Shown: in pieces, positions 1 through 7,640 of the stretch | Position numbering within the stretch: position 1 is the first letter of the stretch | How the letters are laid out: every line of letters starts with the position of its first letter | Assembly: GCA_944385035.1 (NCBI GenBank) | Contig: CALWVV010000007.1 | Span: 55,856-119,855, forward strand | DNA length: 64,000 nt | Direction of reading: 5' to 3' | From: an uncultured Oscillospiraceae bacterium | Lineage (GTDB): Bacteria > Bacillota > Clostridia > Oscillospirales > Oscillospiraceae | Translations under genes and position numbers: made by a program | Notes under the pieces: model-generated | What the model was told of the DNA's origin: nothing | Seen by the model: only the letters and a program-made list of their open reading frames with translations | The model's database searches: none

Positions 1-331
1 GGCCCTCGATGTTGGCCTCGATGTAGTTCTTGATCATGGTGCCCTGGAGCTCAGCGCCCTGGTTGGCGTCGAAGCCCACATAGTAGGTGTCCTCGTTGAA
101 GCTCAGAGCGGTCATGTCCAGCTCGCCGGTGGAGCTGTTGGAGGGCTGGCGGTTGAACCAGACCAGGGGCTTGTCCTTGTTGGCCACAGTGGTGGTCTGG
201 GCGGCGCTGCTGCTGCCGGCGCTGGTGCTGGTGCTGGCGGAAGAGGACTGGGAAGTCTTATCCCCACCAGAGCAGGCGACCAGGCTGAGGGACATTGCAG
301 CGGCCAGGGTCAGTGCAAGAGCTTTTTTCAT
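1..331 (-). CDS. mglB: Galactose-type sugar ABC transporter binding lipoprotein, N-terminal part
   Basis: This is the first 110 residues of an extracytoplasmic solute-binding protein; the rest lies beyond the left edge. The ATG at 331 has an AAAGGAG ribosome site. A lipoprotein signal peptide (MKKALALTLAAAMSLSLVAC, the Cys being the lipidation site) is followed by a Ser/Thr/Ala-rich linker. The segment VWFNRQPS followed by YYVGFDANQGAELQG matches the MglB/galactose-binding branch of type 1 periplasmic binding proteins, which deliver galactose or methyl-galactoside to an ABC importer. The neighbouring sensor operon carries its own sugar-binding lipoprotein, which fits regulation of this transporter. 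The family is fairly sure; the exact sugar is inference. Confidence 0.75.
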   Translation of the reverse strand, partial: MKKALALTLAAAMSLSLVACSGGDKTSQSSSASTSTSAGSSSAAQTTTVANKDKPLVWFNRQPSNSSTGELDMTALSFNEDTYYVGFDANQGAELQGTMIKNYIEANIEG

Positions 332-354
332 AGCAATTCTCCTTTTCATAAAAC

Positions 355-386
355 CGTTTAAATGGGATGTTCGCGCCCATTTAACG
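355..386. promoter_or_regulatory. Dyad in the mglB leader, candidate operator
   Basis: CGTTTAAATGGG (355-366) and CCCATTTAACG (376-386) form an inverted repeat with one extra T in the left arm. It lies just downstream of the predicted start of transcription. That position suits a repressor site or a leader hairpin. The adjacent AraC-type response regulator is one possible binder, but this is inference. Confidence 0.4.
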
Positions 387-394
387 CTGATTTA

Positions 395-423
395 ATGTTA
401 GAAGAAGCTGTCCGGAAAAGCAA
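395..423 (-). promoter_or_regulatory. Promoter of the mglB-like gene
   Basis: Read on the minus strand there is TTGCTT (418-423), a 17-bp spacer and TAACAT (395-400), followed by a leader of roughly 55 bases before the start codon at 331. It fits a sigma-A promoter. No transcript data support it. Confidence 0.5.
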
Positions 424-509
424 GGGGAAAAATTACCGAAAGAGGGGCAAAATTTTATCCAGGCGCAACAGTATGCAAAAATTTCTCCACATGTTTTTGT
501 CTATTTCGT

Positions 510-1487
510 CTAATTTAAATGCTGTTCAAAGGCAAACAGCGCCTTTTGGCTGTCCATGGTGAAGAGATTTTCCCGGTCCACGATCTGGGTGGAGGTGTCC
601 ACCGTGCTCTCCAGGCTGCCCCCCTGGCCGCTGAGCAGTTTATAGGCACTCTCCACCCCCAGGTATCCCATGGCATAGGGGTTTTGCACCACAAGCGCAT
701 CCACGCTGCCCTCTTGCAGACCATCCACAGTAATGACATTGGAATCAAAACCCACCAAAAAGATATCCTCTGAGCGGTCCAAATCTTCCACCGCCCAGGC
801 CGCTCCCACGCTGGTGGGCTCGTTGAAGGCCAGCAGCACATTGATCTGGGGATTTTCCTCCAACAGGGCGATGGTGTCCTCCCGTGCGGATTCCGCCTGG
901 GCCAGGGTGTTGATGACGGCCGCAACATTGGCCCGGCCGCTCTCCTTCAGAAGGTCCACCGCTCCCCGCTCCCGCTCCTGCCCGTTGGCGCTGCTGATGT
1001 CATAATTGACAATGCCCACCTCCAGATCACCGTCCACCCGGTCCAGGGCGGCCTGGGCGGCCATTCGTCCGGCGGCATAGTTGTCGGTGCCGATGTAGGT
1101 GCTCACCGCCTGGGAATCCACGCTGCTGTCAATGGCTACAATGCTCACACCCTTTTGGGAGGCCTCGTCAATGGCAGAGGCATTGTTTTCAAAATCAATG
1201 GCGGAAAACACCACCGCTTCCGCTCCATCCTCCACCGCCTGGGCCACCATGCGGTTTTGCGTCTCAAAATCCTCCTCCGTCTCAGGGCCCATAATGCTCA
1301 AATCCAGGTTATATTCCGTTGCCGCGGCCTCCGCCCCGGCAAACACAGACAGCCAAAACTCCGTCTGGGTGGATTTTGCCACCAGGGCCACAGAGTGCCG
1401 GGATGCCGAAATGCCTTTGGAGGAGCAGGCACACAGGCAGCACAGTGCCAGCACCACGCCCAGGGCGGCACGTTTACTTCCCTTCAT
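510..1487 (-). CDS. Sugar-binding lipoprotein of a sensory operon (type 1 periplasmic binding fold)
   Basis: The protein has 325 residues. The ATG at 1487 is chosen because it opens a clear lipoprotein signal peptide (MKGSKRAALGVV..LCCLCAC); upstream in-frame codons would add an unlikely basic stretch. The mature part is a complete RbsB/MglB-type two-lobed fold, with VALVAKST near the N-terminus, NRMVAQAVEDGAEAVV, and FLVGFDSN in the C-terminal lobe. The gene overlaps the end of the histidine kinase gene by 14 bases, so it is the third gene of a regulator-kinase-binding protein operon. In such three-component sets the binding protein usually presents a sugar to the kinase sensor. The ligand cannot be read from the sequence. 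Confidence 0.85.
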   Translation of the reverse strand: MKGSKRAALGVVLALCCLCACSSKGISASRHSVALVAKSTQTEFWLSVFAGAEAAATEYNLDLSIMGPETEEDFETQNRMVAQAVEDGAEAVVFSAIDFENNASAIDEASQKGVSIVAIDSSVDSQAVSTYIGTDNYAAGRMAAQAALDRVDGDLEVGIVNYDISSANGQERERGAVDLLKESGRANVAAVINTLAQAESAREDTIALLEENPQINVLLAFNEPTSVGAAWAVEDLDRSEDIFLVGFDSNVITVDGLQEGSVDALVVQNPYAMGYLGVESAYKLLSGQGGSLESTVDTSTQIVDRENLFTMDSQKALFAFEQHLN

Positions 1488-3189
1488 AGTCTCCCTCCCG
1501 TATCTTCGGCATACGGATCTCCACACAGGTGCCCACATCCGGCTCGCTGGTGATATGCAGCCCGTAGTTCTTGCCAAAATAGATTTTCAGCCGGTCGTTG
1601 ACGTTTTTAATGCCAATGCCCGTGCGGTCATGGGGGCCATGCTGCATGATGGACTCGATCTGCTGGGACGTCATCCCAACGCCGTTGTCCTGAACGCAAA
1701 ACAGGATGTCCTCCCCCTGCTGATACACCCGCACCTCAATATGTCCTTCTTCCACCAGCAGGTCAAGCCCGTGGTTGATGGCGTTTTCAATAATGGGCTG
1801 CAGGGTAATTTTATTGCAGTAATAGGACAGGCACTCGGGCTCTACGTCAAACTCGTAAGTAAACTGGTTCTTATAGCGGTACTTCTGGATCTGGAGGTAG
1901 CTCTCCGCGTGCTCGATTTCCTTCTCAATGGGAATGAGCTCATGGCCGCGGCTTATGCTGATGCGAAAAAGTCTGGCCAGGGCGTGGACCATCTTCACCG
2001 CATCGGCATTGCGCCCCTGCTCACACATCCAGGCAATGGAATCCAGCGTATTATAAAGGAAGTGGGGGTTGATCTGGGCCTGGAGCGCCTTGAGCTCGGT
2101 CTTGCGCAGGTTGATCTCCTCCTCCCGCACCGTGGTCATCAGCTGCTGAATGCGCAGCACCATGTGTCCAAAGGATGCGGACAGCTCCCGCACCTCCCGG
2201 GTCCCGCCCACAGGGCGGTAGGTGAAATGGTCCGCGTCGGTTTCAAAGCTCTCCATGGCGGCAGCCAGCCCCCGCAGGGGCCGCCCCAGCAGATGGGACA
2301 GCAGCCAGCTGGTGAGCAGCGCCGCGGCCAGCAGCACCCCGGCCAGCAGGAACGACAGGCGGATCATCTCATGAACGTTGCGGTTGACCAATTCGTCTAC
2401 ATAGCTCACACCCACGATCCGCCAGTCGCTGCCCTCTACGCTGGTGATGCAATAAATCACCGTGTCATCGGCGTAGGCGCCGTCCGCCAGAGTTGCCAGC
2501 GCCGGGGTATTCTCTGCCTTCAGGCCGGAGTAGAGCAGCTGCTGCTGGGGATGATAGACAATGTTGCCCTCCTCATCCATTAAAAAGCAGTATCCCCGCT
2601 GGCCAATGCTTACGTTGCTGATGTAGCTGGAGATGCTGGAAAAGCTCAGGTCCAGGGACACCCACGCCGCCTCTCCGGCCTGGGTCAGGGGGGCCGTCAT
2701 GGTGACCACCCAGGGGTAATAGCCCTCAAAGATGGTCTCCACATGGGGGGCCGTCATATAGGCCCCCAAATAGTCTCTGGCCTTTTCCAGGTCAAAGGAA
2801 AGGTTTTGGAAAATTTCCTCCCTGGGTTCCCGGCCCAGCGACCAGCAGTCCAGCAGCTCCCCCTCTCGGGAATAGCTGGTCACCGCCACCACGTCGGGGC
2901 GAAATTTTAAAAAGGCGGACAGCAGCTCATCCCGGCCCTCCACCTCCTCCCACATGGACTGCTCCACCAGCTCCATGGCCTGATTCATATCGCCCAGATA
3001 GTTGCCCACCGTGTTGGATACCTGAGCCACCGCCTGGGCGGTGCTGGTCTGGGCGCTTTGTACCATGGCGCTGCGGTAACGGTCCAGGAAAATGGTAATG
3101 AAGCAAAACAGCATAATGGCCACCACGCCCACCACCATAGAGACCAGAATGGTGGTGGTGCGCAGACCCGTGGAGAGCGTTTTCTTCAC
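1474..3189 (-). CDS. YesM/LytS-type sensor histidine kinase
   Basis: The product (571 residues) is an integral membrane sensor. A transmembrane helix lies near residues 14-36, followed by an extracellular dCache-like sensor, a second helix near 275-300 and a HAMP segment. The cytoplasmic kinase core has the His-kinase motif INPHFLYNTLDSI, with the phosphoacceptor His after Asn-Pro. The ATPase domain carries N (IIENAINHG), G1 (DNGVGM) and G2 (GIGIKNV) boxes. The ATG overlaps the stop of the upstream response regulator gene by four bases, so the two are translationally coupled. Kinases of this class usually sense sugars or cell-wall carbohydrate, often with a binding protein like the one encoded next. 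Confidence 0.9.
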   Translation of the reverse strand: MKKTLSTGLRTTTILVSMVVGVVAIMLFCFITIFLDRYRSAMVQSAQTSTAQAVAQVSNTVGNYLGDMNQAMELVEQSMWEEVEGRDELLSAFLKFRPDVVAVTSYSREGELLDCWSLGREPREEIFQNLSFDLEKARDYLGAYMTAPHVETIFEGYYPWVVTMTAPLTQAGEAAWVSLDLSFSSISSYISNVSIGQRGYCFLMDEEGNIVYHPQQQLLYSGLKAENTPALATLADGAYADDTVIYCITSVEGSDWRIVGVSYVDELVNRNVHEMIRLSFLLAGVLLAAALLTSWLLSHLLGRPLRGLAAAMESFETDADHFTYRPVGGTREVRELSASFGHMVLRIQQLMTTVREEEINLRKTELKALQAQINPHFLYNTLDSIAWMCEQGRNADAVKMVHALARLFRISISRGHELIPIEKEIEHAESYLQIQKYRYKNQFTYEFDVEPECLSYYCNKITLQPIIENAINHGLDLLVEEGHIEVRVYQQGEDILFCVQDNGVGMTSQQIESIMQHGPHDRTGIGIKNVNDRLKIYFGKNYGLHITSEPDVGTCVEIRMPKIREGDYEGK

Positions 3190-4469
3190 ACCCCTTCACC
3201 CGCCTTTTCTGTGCCCACCCGGCGGCGCATGGCGTTGGGGGATTCCCCACAGTACTTTTTAAAGCAGTAGCTGAAATAGTGCTGGTCGGTGTATCCGCAC
3301 CGCTGGGAGATCTCCTGAACACGCAGGTTGGAGTGACAGACCATTTCCCGTGCCGCCTCCATCCGTTTGCGAATGAGGATATTGATAAACGTTTCCCCAG
3401 CGTATTTTTTGATGCAGGCGCTCAGATGGTTGGGACTTACATCCAGCATTCCGCTCAGTGACACCAGTGAGAGGCTTGCATCCATATAATACTGGTCCAG
3501 GGTATCCAGGGCCCGCTTGCACAGCAGGCTCCCGCCCTTCACCGCCGGGGCAAGGTCGCTGATAAACTGGGCTCCTCCCTCGTTTTTATCCCCCTGACGC
3601 AGGGCCTCCATGGCCTCCCGATAGGCATCGTGGAGGGCCGTGAGACTTTGGGCCATCCGGCTGACGCCAATGCGGCAGCGCTTGCCCAGTACCCGGAGGG
3701 CCATCTGGGGGATCTCATCGGTTAAGATATGAAGATACTCATCAAAATCCGAAGGGTTTCCCAGCAGCACGGAAATGACCTTTCCCGATGCGAAAAAGCT
3801 CACCGCCCGCAGGTATTTCAGGGCCAGCCGGTCCACGGAGGCTGCAAAGGAGGGGGCCGTCTCATTGGTCCCATCCTCCCCCAGAAGGGTGGAGACCATC
3901 ACCGTATAGCAGGGCCGGTCGTCCCGGTCCCGGAGCAGGCCGCACTGCCGGGCATATTCCTCCGCCTGGGCCTCTCCCTCGGGCTCGGCATAGTCATCCA
4001 GCACCAGGGGCATCAGCATAGCCGCCCGCAGGTCCTGGCGGTCCGGCCCCGGCACAGTCTGGCGAAACATGGCAAACTGGGCGTCAATCTTCTGGCGAAT
4101 GGTCCGCAGCTCCGCCCCCAGCCCCTCCAAGGTAAGCGGCTTGAGCATGTAGCTGATGATATTATATTGGATCGCCTGCTTGGCATATTTAAAGTCGTCG
4201 TAACCACTTAAAAAGGCAATGTTGGTAGCCGGGCGCACCTCCCGCACCTGACGGGCCAGCTCAATGCCGGAAATAAAGGGCATGCGAATATCGGTGAGCA
4301 GCAAATCGGGCTCGTACTTTTCCACCATCTGCAGGGCATCCAGTCCGTTGCTGGCGCTCCCCACCAGGCAGAACCCATAGTCCTGCCAGGGGATCATGGT
4401 ACATACCGCCTCTCTCAGCTCATCCTCGTCGTCGGCAACCACCACGGTATACAGCGTCTTGGGGGTCAT
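3186..4469 (-). CDS. YesN-type response regulator with AraC DNA-binding domain
   Basis: The protein has 427 residues. The ATG at 4469 follows a GGAAAGGAAGG ribosome site and starts directly in the receiver domain (VVVADDEDELREAV). The phosphoacceptor Asp lies in LLLTDIRMP, and the switch Lys in MLKPL. A linker of about 160 residues leads to a C-terminal AraC-type double helix-turn-helix, with VSPNHLSACIKKY and CGYTDQHYFSYCFKK as the two recognition parts. It is the first gene of the operon with the kinase and sugar-binding protein. The likely target is the neighbouring sugar transporter gene. Confidence 0.9.
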   Translation of the reverse strand: MTPKTLYTVVVADDEDELREAVCTMIPWQDYGFCLVGSASNGLDALQMVEKYEPDLLLTDIRMPFISGIELARQVREVRPATNIAFLSGYDDFKYAKQAIQYNIISYMLKPLTLEGLGAELRTIRQKIDAQFAMFRQTVPGPDRQDLRAAMLMPLVLDDYAEPEGEAQAEEYARQCGLLRDRDDRPCYTVMVSTLLGEDGTNETAPSFAASVDRLALKYLRAVSFFASGKVISVLLGNPSDFDEYLHILTDEIPQMALRVLGKRCRIGVSRMAQSLTALHDAYREAMEALRQGDKNEGGAQFISDLAPAVKGGSLLCKRALDTLDQYYMDASLSLVSLSGMLDVSPNHLSACIKKYAGETFINILIRKRMEAAREMVCHSNLRVQEISQRCGYTDQHYFSYCFKKYCGESPNAMRRRVGTEKAGEGV

Positions 4470-4722
4470 GTCAGCACCTTCCTTTCCCGGAGAACGGCGT
4501 GTTATAGGTTCTCCGGCGGTGTTTTGTCTATTATAACAGATTCTTAATGTTCCCTCAAATGTTTCTTCGGTGCAATCTCTCTGTGAAAAATACATATTTT
4601 TCCAGTTATCTGCACCCAGCTCTCCCTGCATTCCATTTGCACTGCGCCGCCTGGTATGGCATAATGGGTCCATAGTGCCGGCTGGCCGCCGGCCGAATGT
4701 TCTGTTTTCTGGAGGGATCCCC

Positions 4723-5550
4723 ATGGCCCATATCGTTCCGCTCACCGATCTGTCCGCACCTCAGCTAAGCCCCTACGTGGGATTGACCCACGCACAGCTG
4801 CGCAGCCGCCGGGACCCCCAGCAGGGGATCCTCATTGCCGAGAGCACCAACGTCATCTCCAGTGCCCTGGCCGCCGGCTGCCAGCCTCTCTCCCTGCTGA
4901 TGGAGCAGCGGCAGCTCAACACCCTGCCCCAGGACTTTTTGGACCGCTTTGGAGCGGTCCCCATTTACACCGCCCCCAGGGAAATGCTCTCCCAGCTTAC
5001 CGGCTATGAACTTACCAGGGGGATTTTATGTGCCATGCGCCGCCCCTCCCTGCCCAGCGCCCAGGAGCTGTGCCGGACCGCCCGGCGCCTGGTGGTGCTG
5101 GAACACATCACCGATGCCACCAATGTGGGGGCCATTTTCCGCTCTGCCGCGGCCCTGGGCATGGATGGGGTGCTCGTCACCCCCTCCTGCTGTGACCCCT
5201 TCTACCGCCGGTCGCTGCGGGTCAGCATGGGCACCGTCTTTCAAATCCCCTGGGCTTGGACGGGCGAGGACTCCTCCCAATGGCCTCAACCCGGCCTGTC
5301 CCAGCTCAAAGCTCTGGGCTTTCAGACCGTAGCCATGGCTCTCAACCACCGTTCCATCCCCATCGACCATCCGGCGCTTGCCCAGGCGGACAAGCTGGCT
5401 ATCATCCTGGGCTCTGAGGGCAATGGGCTGACCGAGCAGACCATCGCAGCCTGCGACTATGTGGCCCAAATCCCCATGTGCCACGGGGTCGACTCCCTCA
5501 ACGTAGCGGCAGCCGGCGCGGTCATTTTCTGGCAGCTGCGGCCGCGATAA
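4723..5550 (+). CDS. TrmH/SpoU-family RNA ribose methyltransferase
   Basis: The product (275 residues) is a SPOUT-class methyltransferase predicted to methylate a ribose 2'-OH in rRNA or tRNA using S-adenosylmethionine. The ATG at 4723 follows GGAGGGAT. An N-terminal substrate-binding segment (to about residue 105) precedes the knotted domain, which shows motif 1 (TDATNVGAIFRSA), motif 2 (IILGSEGNGL) and motif 3 (DSLNVAAAGAV). The length is normal for the family. It stands alone, divergent from the sugar-sensing operon. Which RNA base is modified cannot be told. Confidence 0.88.
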   Translation: MAHIVPLTDLSAPQLSPYVGLTHAQLRSRRDPQQGILIAESTNVISSALAAGCQPLSLLMEQRQLNTLPQDFLDRFGAVPIYTAPREMLSQLTGYELTRGILCAMRRPSLPSAQELCRTARRLVVLEHITDATNVGAIFRSAAALGMDGVLVTPSCCDPFYRRSLRVSMGTVFQIPWAWTGEDSSQWPQPGLSQLKALGFQTVAMALNHRSIPIDHPALAQADKLAIILGSEGNGLTEQTIAACDYVAQIPMCHGVDSLNVAAAGAVIFWQLRPR

Positions 5551-5664
5551 GCGGTCCGGGCTCAATTTTCCACGGCCTCATCCCGGCCTGGAACGCCCGC
5601 TGGCACGCTGCAGCGGCCTTTTTTCCGCGTTGCCATCGGGGACACATCCAGAGCAGAGGCAGCA

Positions 5665-5700
5665 CCAGCCCTTCGGGGCTGGCGGTTATTTTCCTTTTTT
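5665..5700 (+). terminator. Rho-independent terminator after the methyltransferase gene
   Basis: CCAGCCC (5665-5671), the tetraloop TTCG and GGGCTGG (5676-5682) form a 7-bp stem. It is followed by GCGGTTATTTTCCTTTTTT, a U-rich tail. It ends the methyltransferase transcript. Confidence 0.65.
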
Positions 5701-5713
5701 CGACAAAGCGGCA

Positions 5714-5742
5714 TTGCTTTGCTTCCCTTCCAATGGTACAAT
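5714..5742 (+). promoter_or_regulatory. Promoter of the SLH protein gene at 5806
   Basis: TTGCTT (5714-5719), a 17-bp spacer and TACAAT (5737-5742) lie about 60 bases upstream of the start codon. The gene also has an AGGAGGAG ribosome site. Confidence 0.5.
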
Positions 5743-5805
5743 AATATCACAATTATCTACCGGTCCTGCACGAAAGGCCCTGTTATCACCTAGGAGGAGA
5801 ATGAA

Positions 5806-6759
5806 ATGAAAGTCCTTCAGACTAAGCTTGCCGGCATTGTTTTGTCCCTGTCCATGATCCTTTCCCTGGCGTTGGTCCCCGCACTGGCCGCGGACACCTC
5901 CGTTCATAGCGACGGAAACGAAGCTTCCTCATCCGCCACCGGGACCAAATGCTCCATCAAGATTCAAAGCAGTGAACACGGTCACATCACGGTCTCACCG
6001 GAGGAGGCGTATCTTTTTGATACCGTTACCTTGACCGTCTTTCCAGACGACGGCTATCGAGCGGGGCTGATCACGGTGACCTCTGACAGCGGGAAAAACC
6101 TTTCCCTGTCCTCCACGGGAAAAAATCAATATTCCTTTAACCTAAACCACACCGCCGTCACCATCACGGCCTTCTTCCTCCCGGCCCAGATTCCCGTGGA
6201 GCGTGTGTCCTTTTCCGATGTCAGCGACTCCGCCTGGTACCGGGATGCGGTATATTACGTGGCAAACAAGGGCATCATGTCCGGCACCAGCACAGATACC
6301 TTCGAGCCTGACGACACCCTCACCCGTGCCATGACCGCCCAGATCCTCTATGCCATGGAGGGCAAGCCCAACTTCGGCTCCATTAATTTCGGGGACGTCA
6401 CCTACGAAGACTGGTACTGCGATGCAGTGGCCTGGGCCAATGCCAAGCAGATCATGACCGGCTACGAGGAGGGCCGTTTTGGCCCTAACACTTCCGTCAC
6501 ACGGGAACAGGTAGCCTTGATTCTCTTCAACTATGCCAAGCTCCACAACTATGACACCCGCGCCTCCAGTGACCTGTCCGACTTTTCTGACTATGACAGC
6601 ATCTCCACCTGGGCGAAGAATGCCATGCCCTGGGCCGTGGGCGTTGGGATCCTGTCCGCCCGTGACGGCGATCGTCTGGAGCCTGGGGCCCCTGCCACAC
6701 GGGCTGAAATTGCCCAAAGTCTTATGCAGTTTTGTGAAAATGTAGCTGAAACCCCTTGA
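5806..6759 (+). CDS. Secreted protein with InlB-like repeat and three SLH domains
   Basis: The protein has 317 residues. The start follows an AGGAGGAGA ribosome site and opens a signal peptide cleaved after PALAA (near residue 29). Residues of about 45-125 form a beta-rich region (HITVSPEEA..TLTVFPDDGY) like bacterial InlB-B-type repeats. Three SLH domains fill the C-terminal half: FSDVSDSAWYRDAVYY, then FGDVTYEDWYCDAVAW, then a weaker unit with WAKNAMPWAV. SLH domains hold proteins to pyruvylated cell-wall polymer, so this is a wall-bound surface protein of unknown function. A strong terminator follows. Confidence 0.85.
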   Translation: MKVLQTKLAGIVLSLSMILSLALVPALAADTSVHSDGNEASSSATGTKCSIKIQSSEHGHITVSPEEAYLFDTVTLTVFPDDGYRAGLITVTSDSGKNLSLSSTGKNQYSFNLNHTAVTITAFFLPAQIPVERVSFSDVSDSAWYRDAVYYVANKGIMSGTSTDTFEPDDTLTRAMTAQILYAMEGKPNFGSINFGDVTYEDWYCDAVAWANAKQIMTGYEEGRFGPNTSVTREQVALILFNYAKLHNYDTRASSDLSDFSDYDSISTWAKNAMPWAVGVGILSARDGDRLEPGAPATRAEIAQSLMQFCENVAETP

Positions 6760-6772
6760 CCCATTGCTTCCC

Positions 6773-6809
6773 AAAGCGGGCCGGAGCATATGCTCCGGCC
6801 CGCTTTTTT
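6773..6809. terminator. Perfect palindromic terminator
   Basis: AAAGCGGGCCGGAGCA (6773-6788) and its complement (6791-6806) are separated by two bases, giving a 16-bp stem followed by T residues. It closes the SLH gene, and its symmetry lets it act from either side. Confidence 0.8.
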
Positions 6810-6969
6810 AAAAGCCCTTCAGGTTCAGAGAGGAGCTTTCCCTCTCCCCTTCCCTGGCTGGGAGGTTTTTCCTCTCCCTCCGGTTTGGAAGGCGGGGGCA
6901 AAGATGGTATCCTATTGTCACAACTCGGACACAACCGCCCGCTATACTGACCGTGAAAGGAGGGGTACT

Positions 6970-7638
6970 ATGGAACACGTCTTACTGGTGGAGGACGAAC
7001 CGCGCCTGCGCAGCATTGTGCGGGACTACTTCTCCGCCCATGGTTTGGAGTGCGACCTGGCCAGGGACGGGGAGGAGGCCCTGGACCTTATGCGGGACCA
7101 CGACTACGATGCCATCCTCCTGGACATCCTCATGCCCCATTTAGACGGCTTCGGGGTGTGCCGGGCGGTGCGGGAGAACAGCGCCGTTCCCATCCTCTTT
7201 CTCACTGCCCTGGGGGGCGAGGAGGACATGCTCCGGGGCTATGCCCTGGGATGTGACGACTATGTGACCAAGCCCTTCTCCCTGGCGGTGCTGCTGGCAA
7301 AGACCCAGGCCCTCATCCGCCGCAGCCGGGGCACGGGGGAGGCGGGGCTTCTCTCCTGGGGGGCCATTGGGCTGAACACCCGCAGCCGCCTGTGCAGGGC
7401 CGGAGGACGGGAGGTCAAGCTCTCCCCACGGGAGTATGACCTTCTCCTGTGTCTCATGCGAAACCGGGGGCAGGTGCTTACACGGGAACAGCTGCTGGAC
7501 AAAGTGTGGGGCCTGGACTTTGAAGGAGATGACCGGGCGGTGGACACCCGGATCCGCAGCCTGCGCGCCGCCCTGGGGGATGCGGGAAAACAGATCAAGA
7601 CGGTGTTCAAGACCGGATACCGGCTGGAGGAGGTGTGA
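6970..7638 (+). CDS. OmpR/PhoB-family response regulator
   Basis: The protein has 222 residues. The ATG at 6970 follows AAAGGAGGGG. The receiver domain (residues 1-115) has the acidic pair EDE, the phosphoacceptor Asp in ILLDILMPH and the conserved Lys in VTKPFS. The C-terminal winged helix (from about residue 125) has SPREYDLLLCLMRN and the recognition part DDRAVDTRIRSLRAAL. The stop overlaps the leader of the kinase gene, so the two are co-transcribed. The target genes and signal cannot be named. Confidence 0.92.
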   Translation: MEHVLLVEDEPRLRSIVRDYFSAHGLECDLARDGEEALDLMRDHDYDAILLDILMPHLDGFGVCRAVRENSAVPILFLTALGGEEDMLRGYALGCDDYVTKPFSLAVLLAKTQALIRRSRGTGEAGLLSWGAIGLNTRSRLCRAGGREVKLSPREYDLLLCLMRNRGQVLTREQLLDKVWGLDFEGDDRAVDTRIRSLRAALGDAGKQIKTVFKTGYRLEEV

Positions 7639-7640
7639 GC

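Noticed and set aside
1099-2583. A long rightward frame opposite the kinase and binding-protein genes
   Set aside because: It is the shadow of two well-recognised leftward genes and has no ribosome site.
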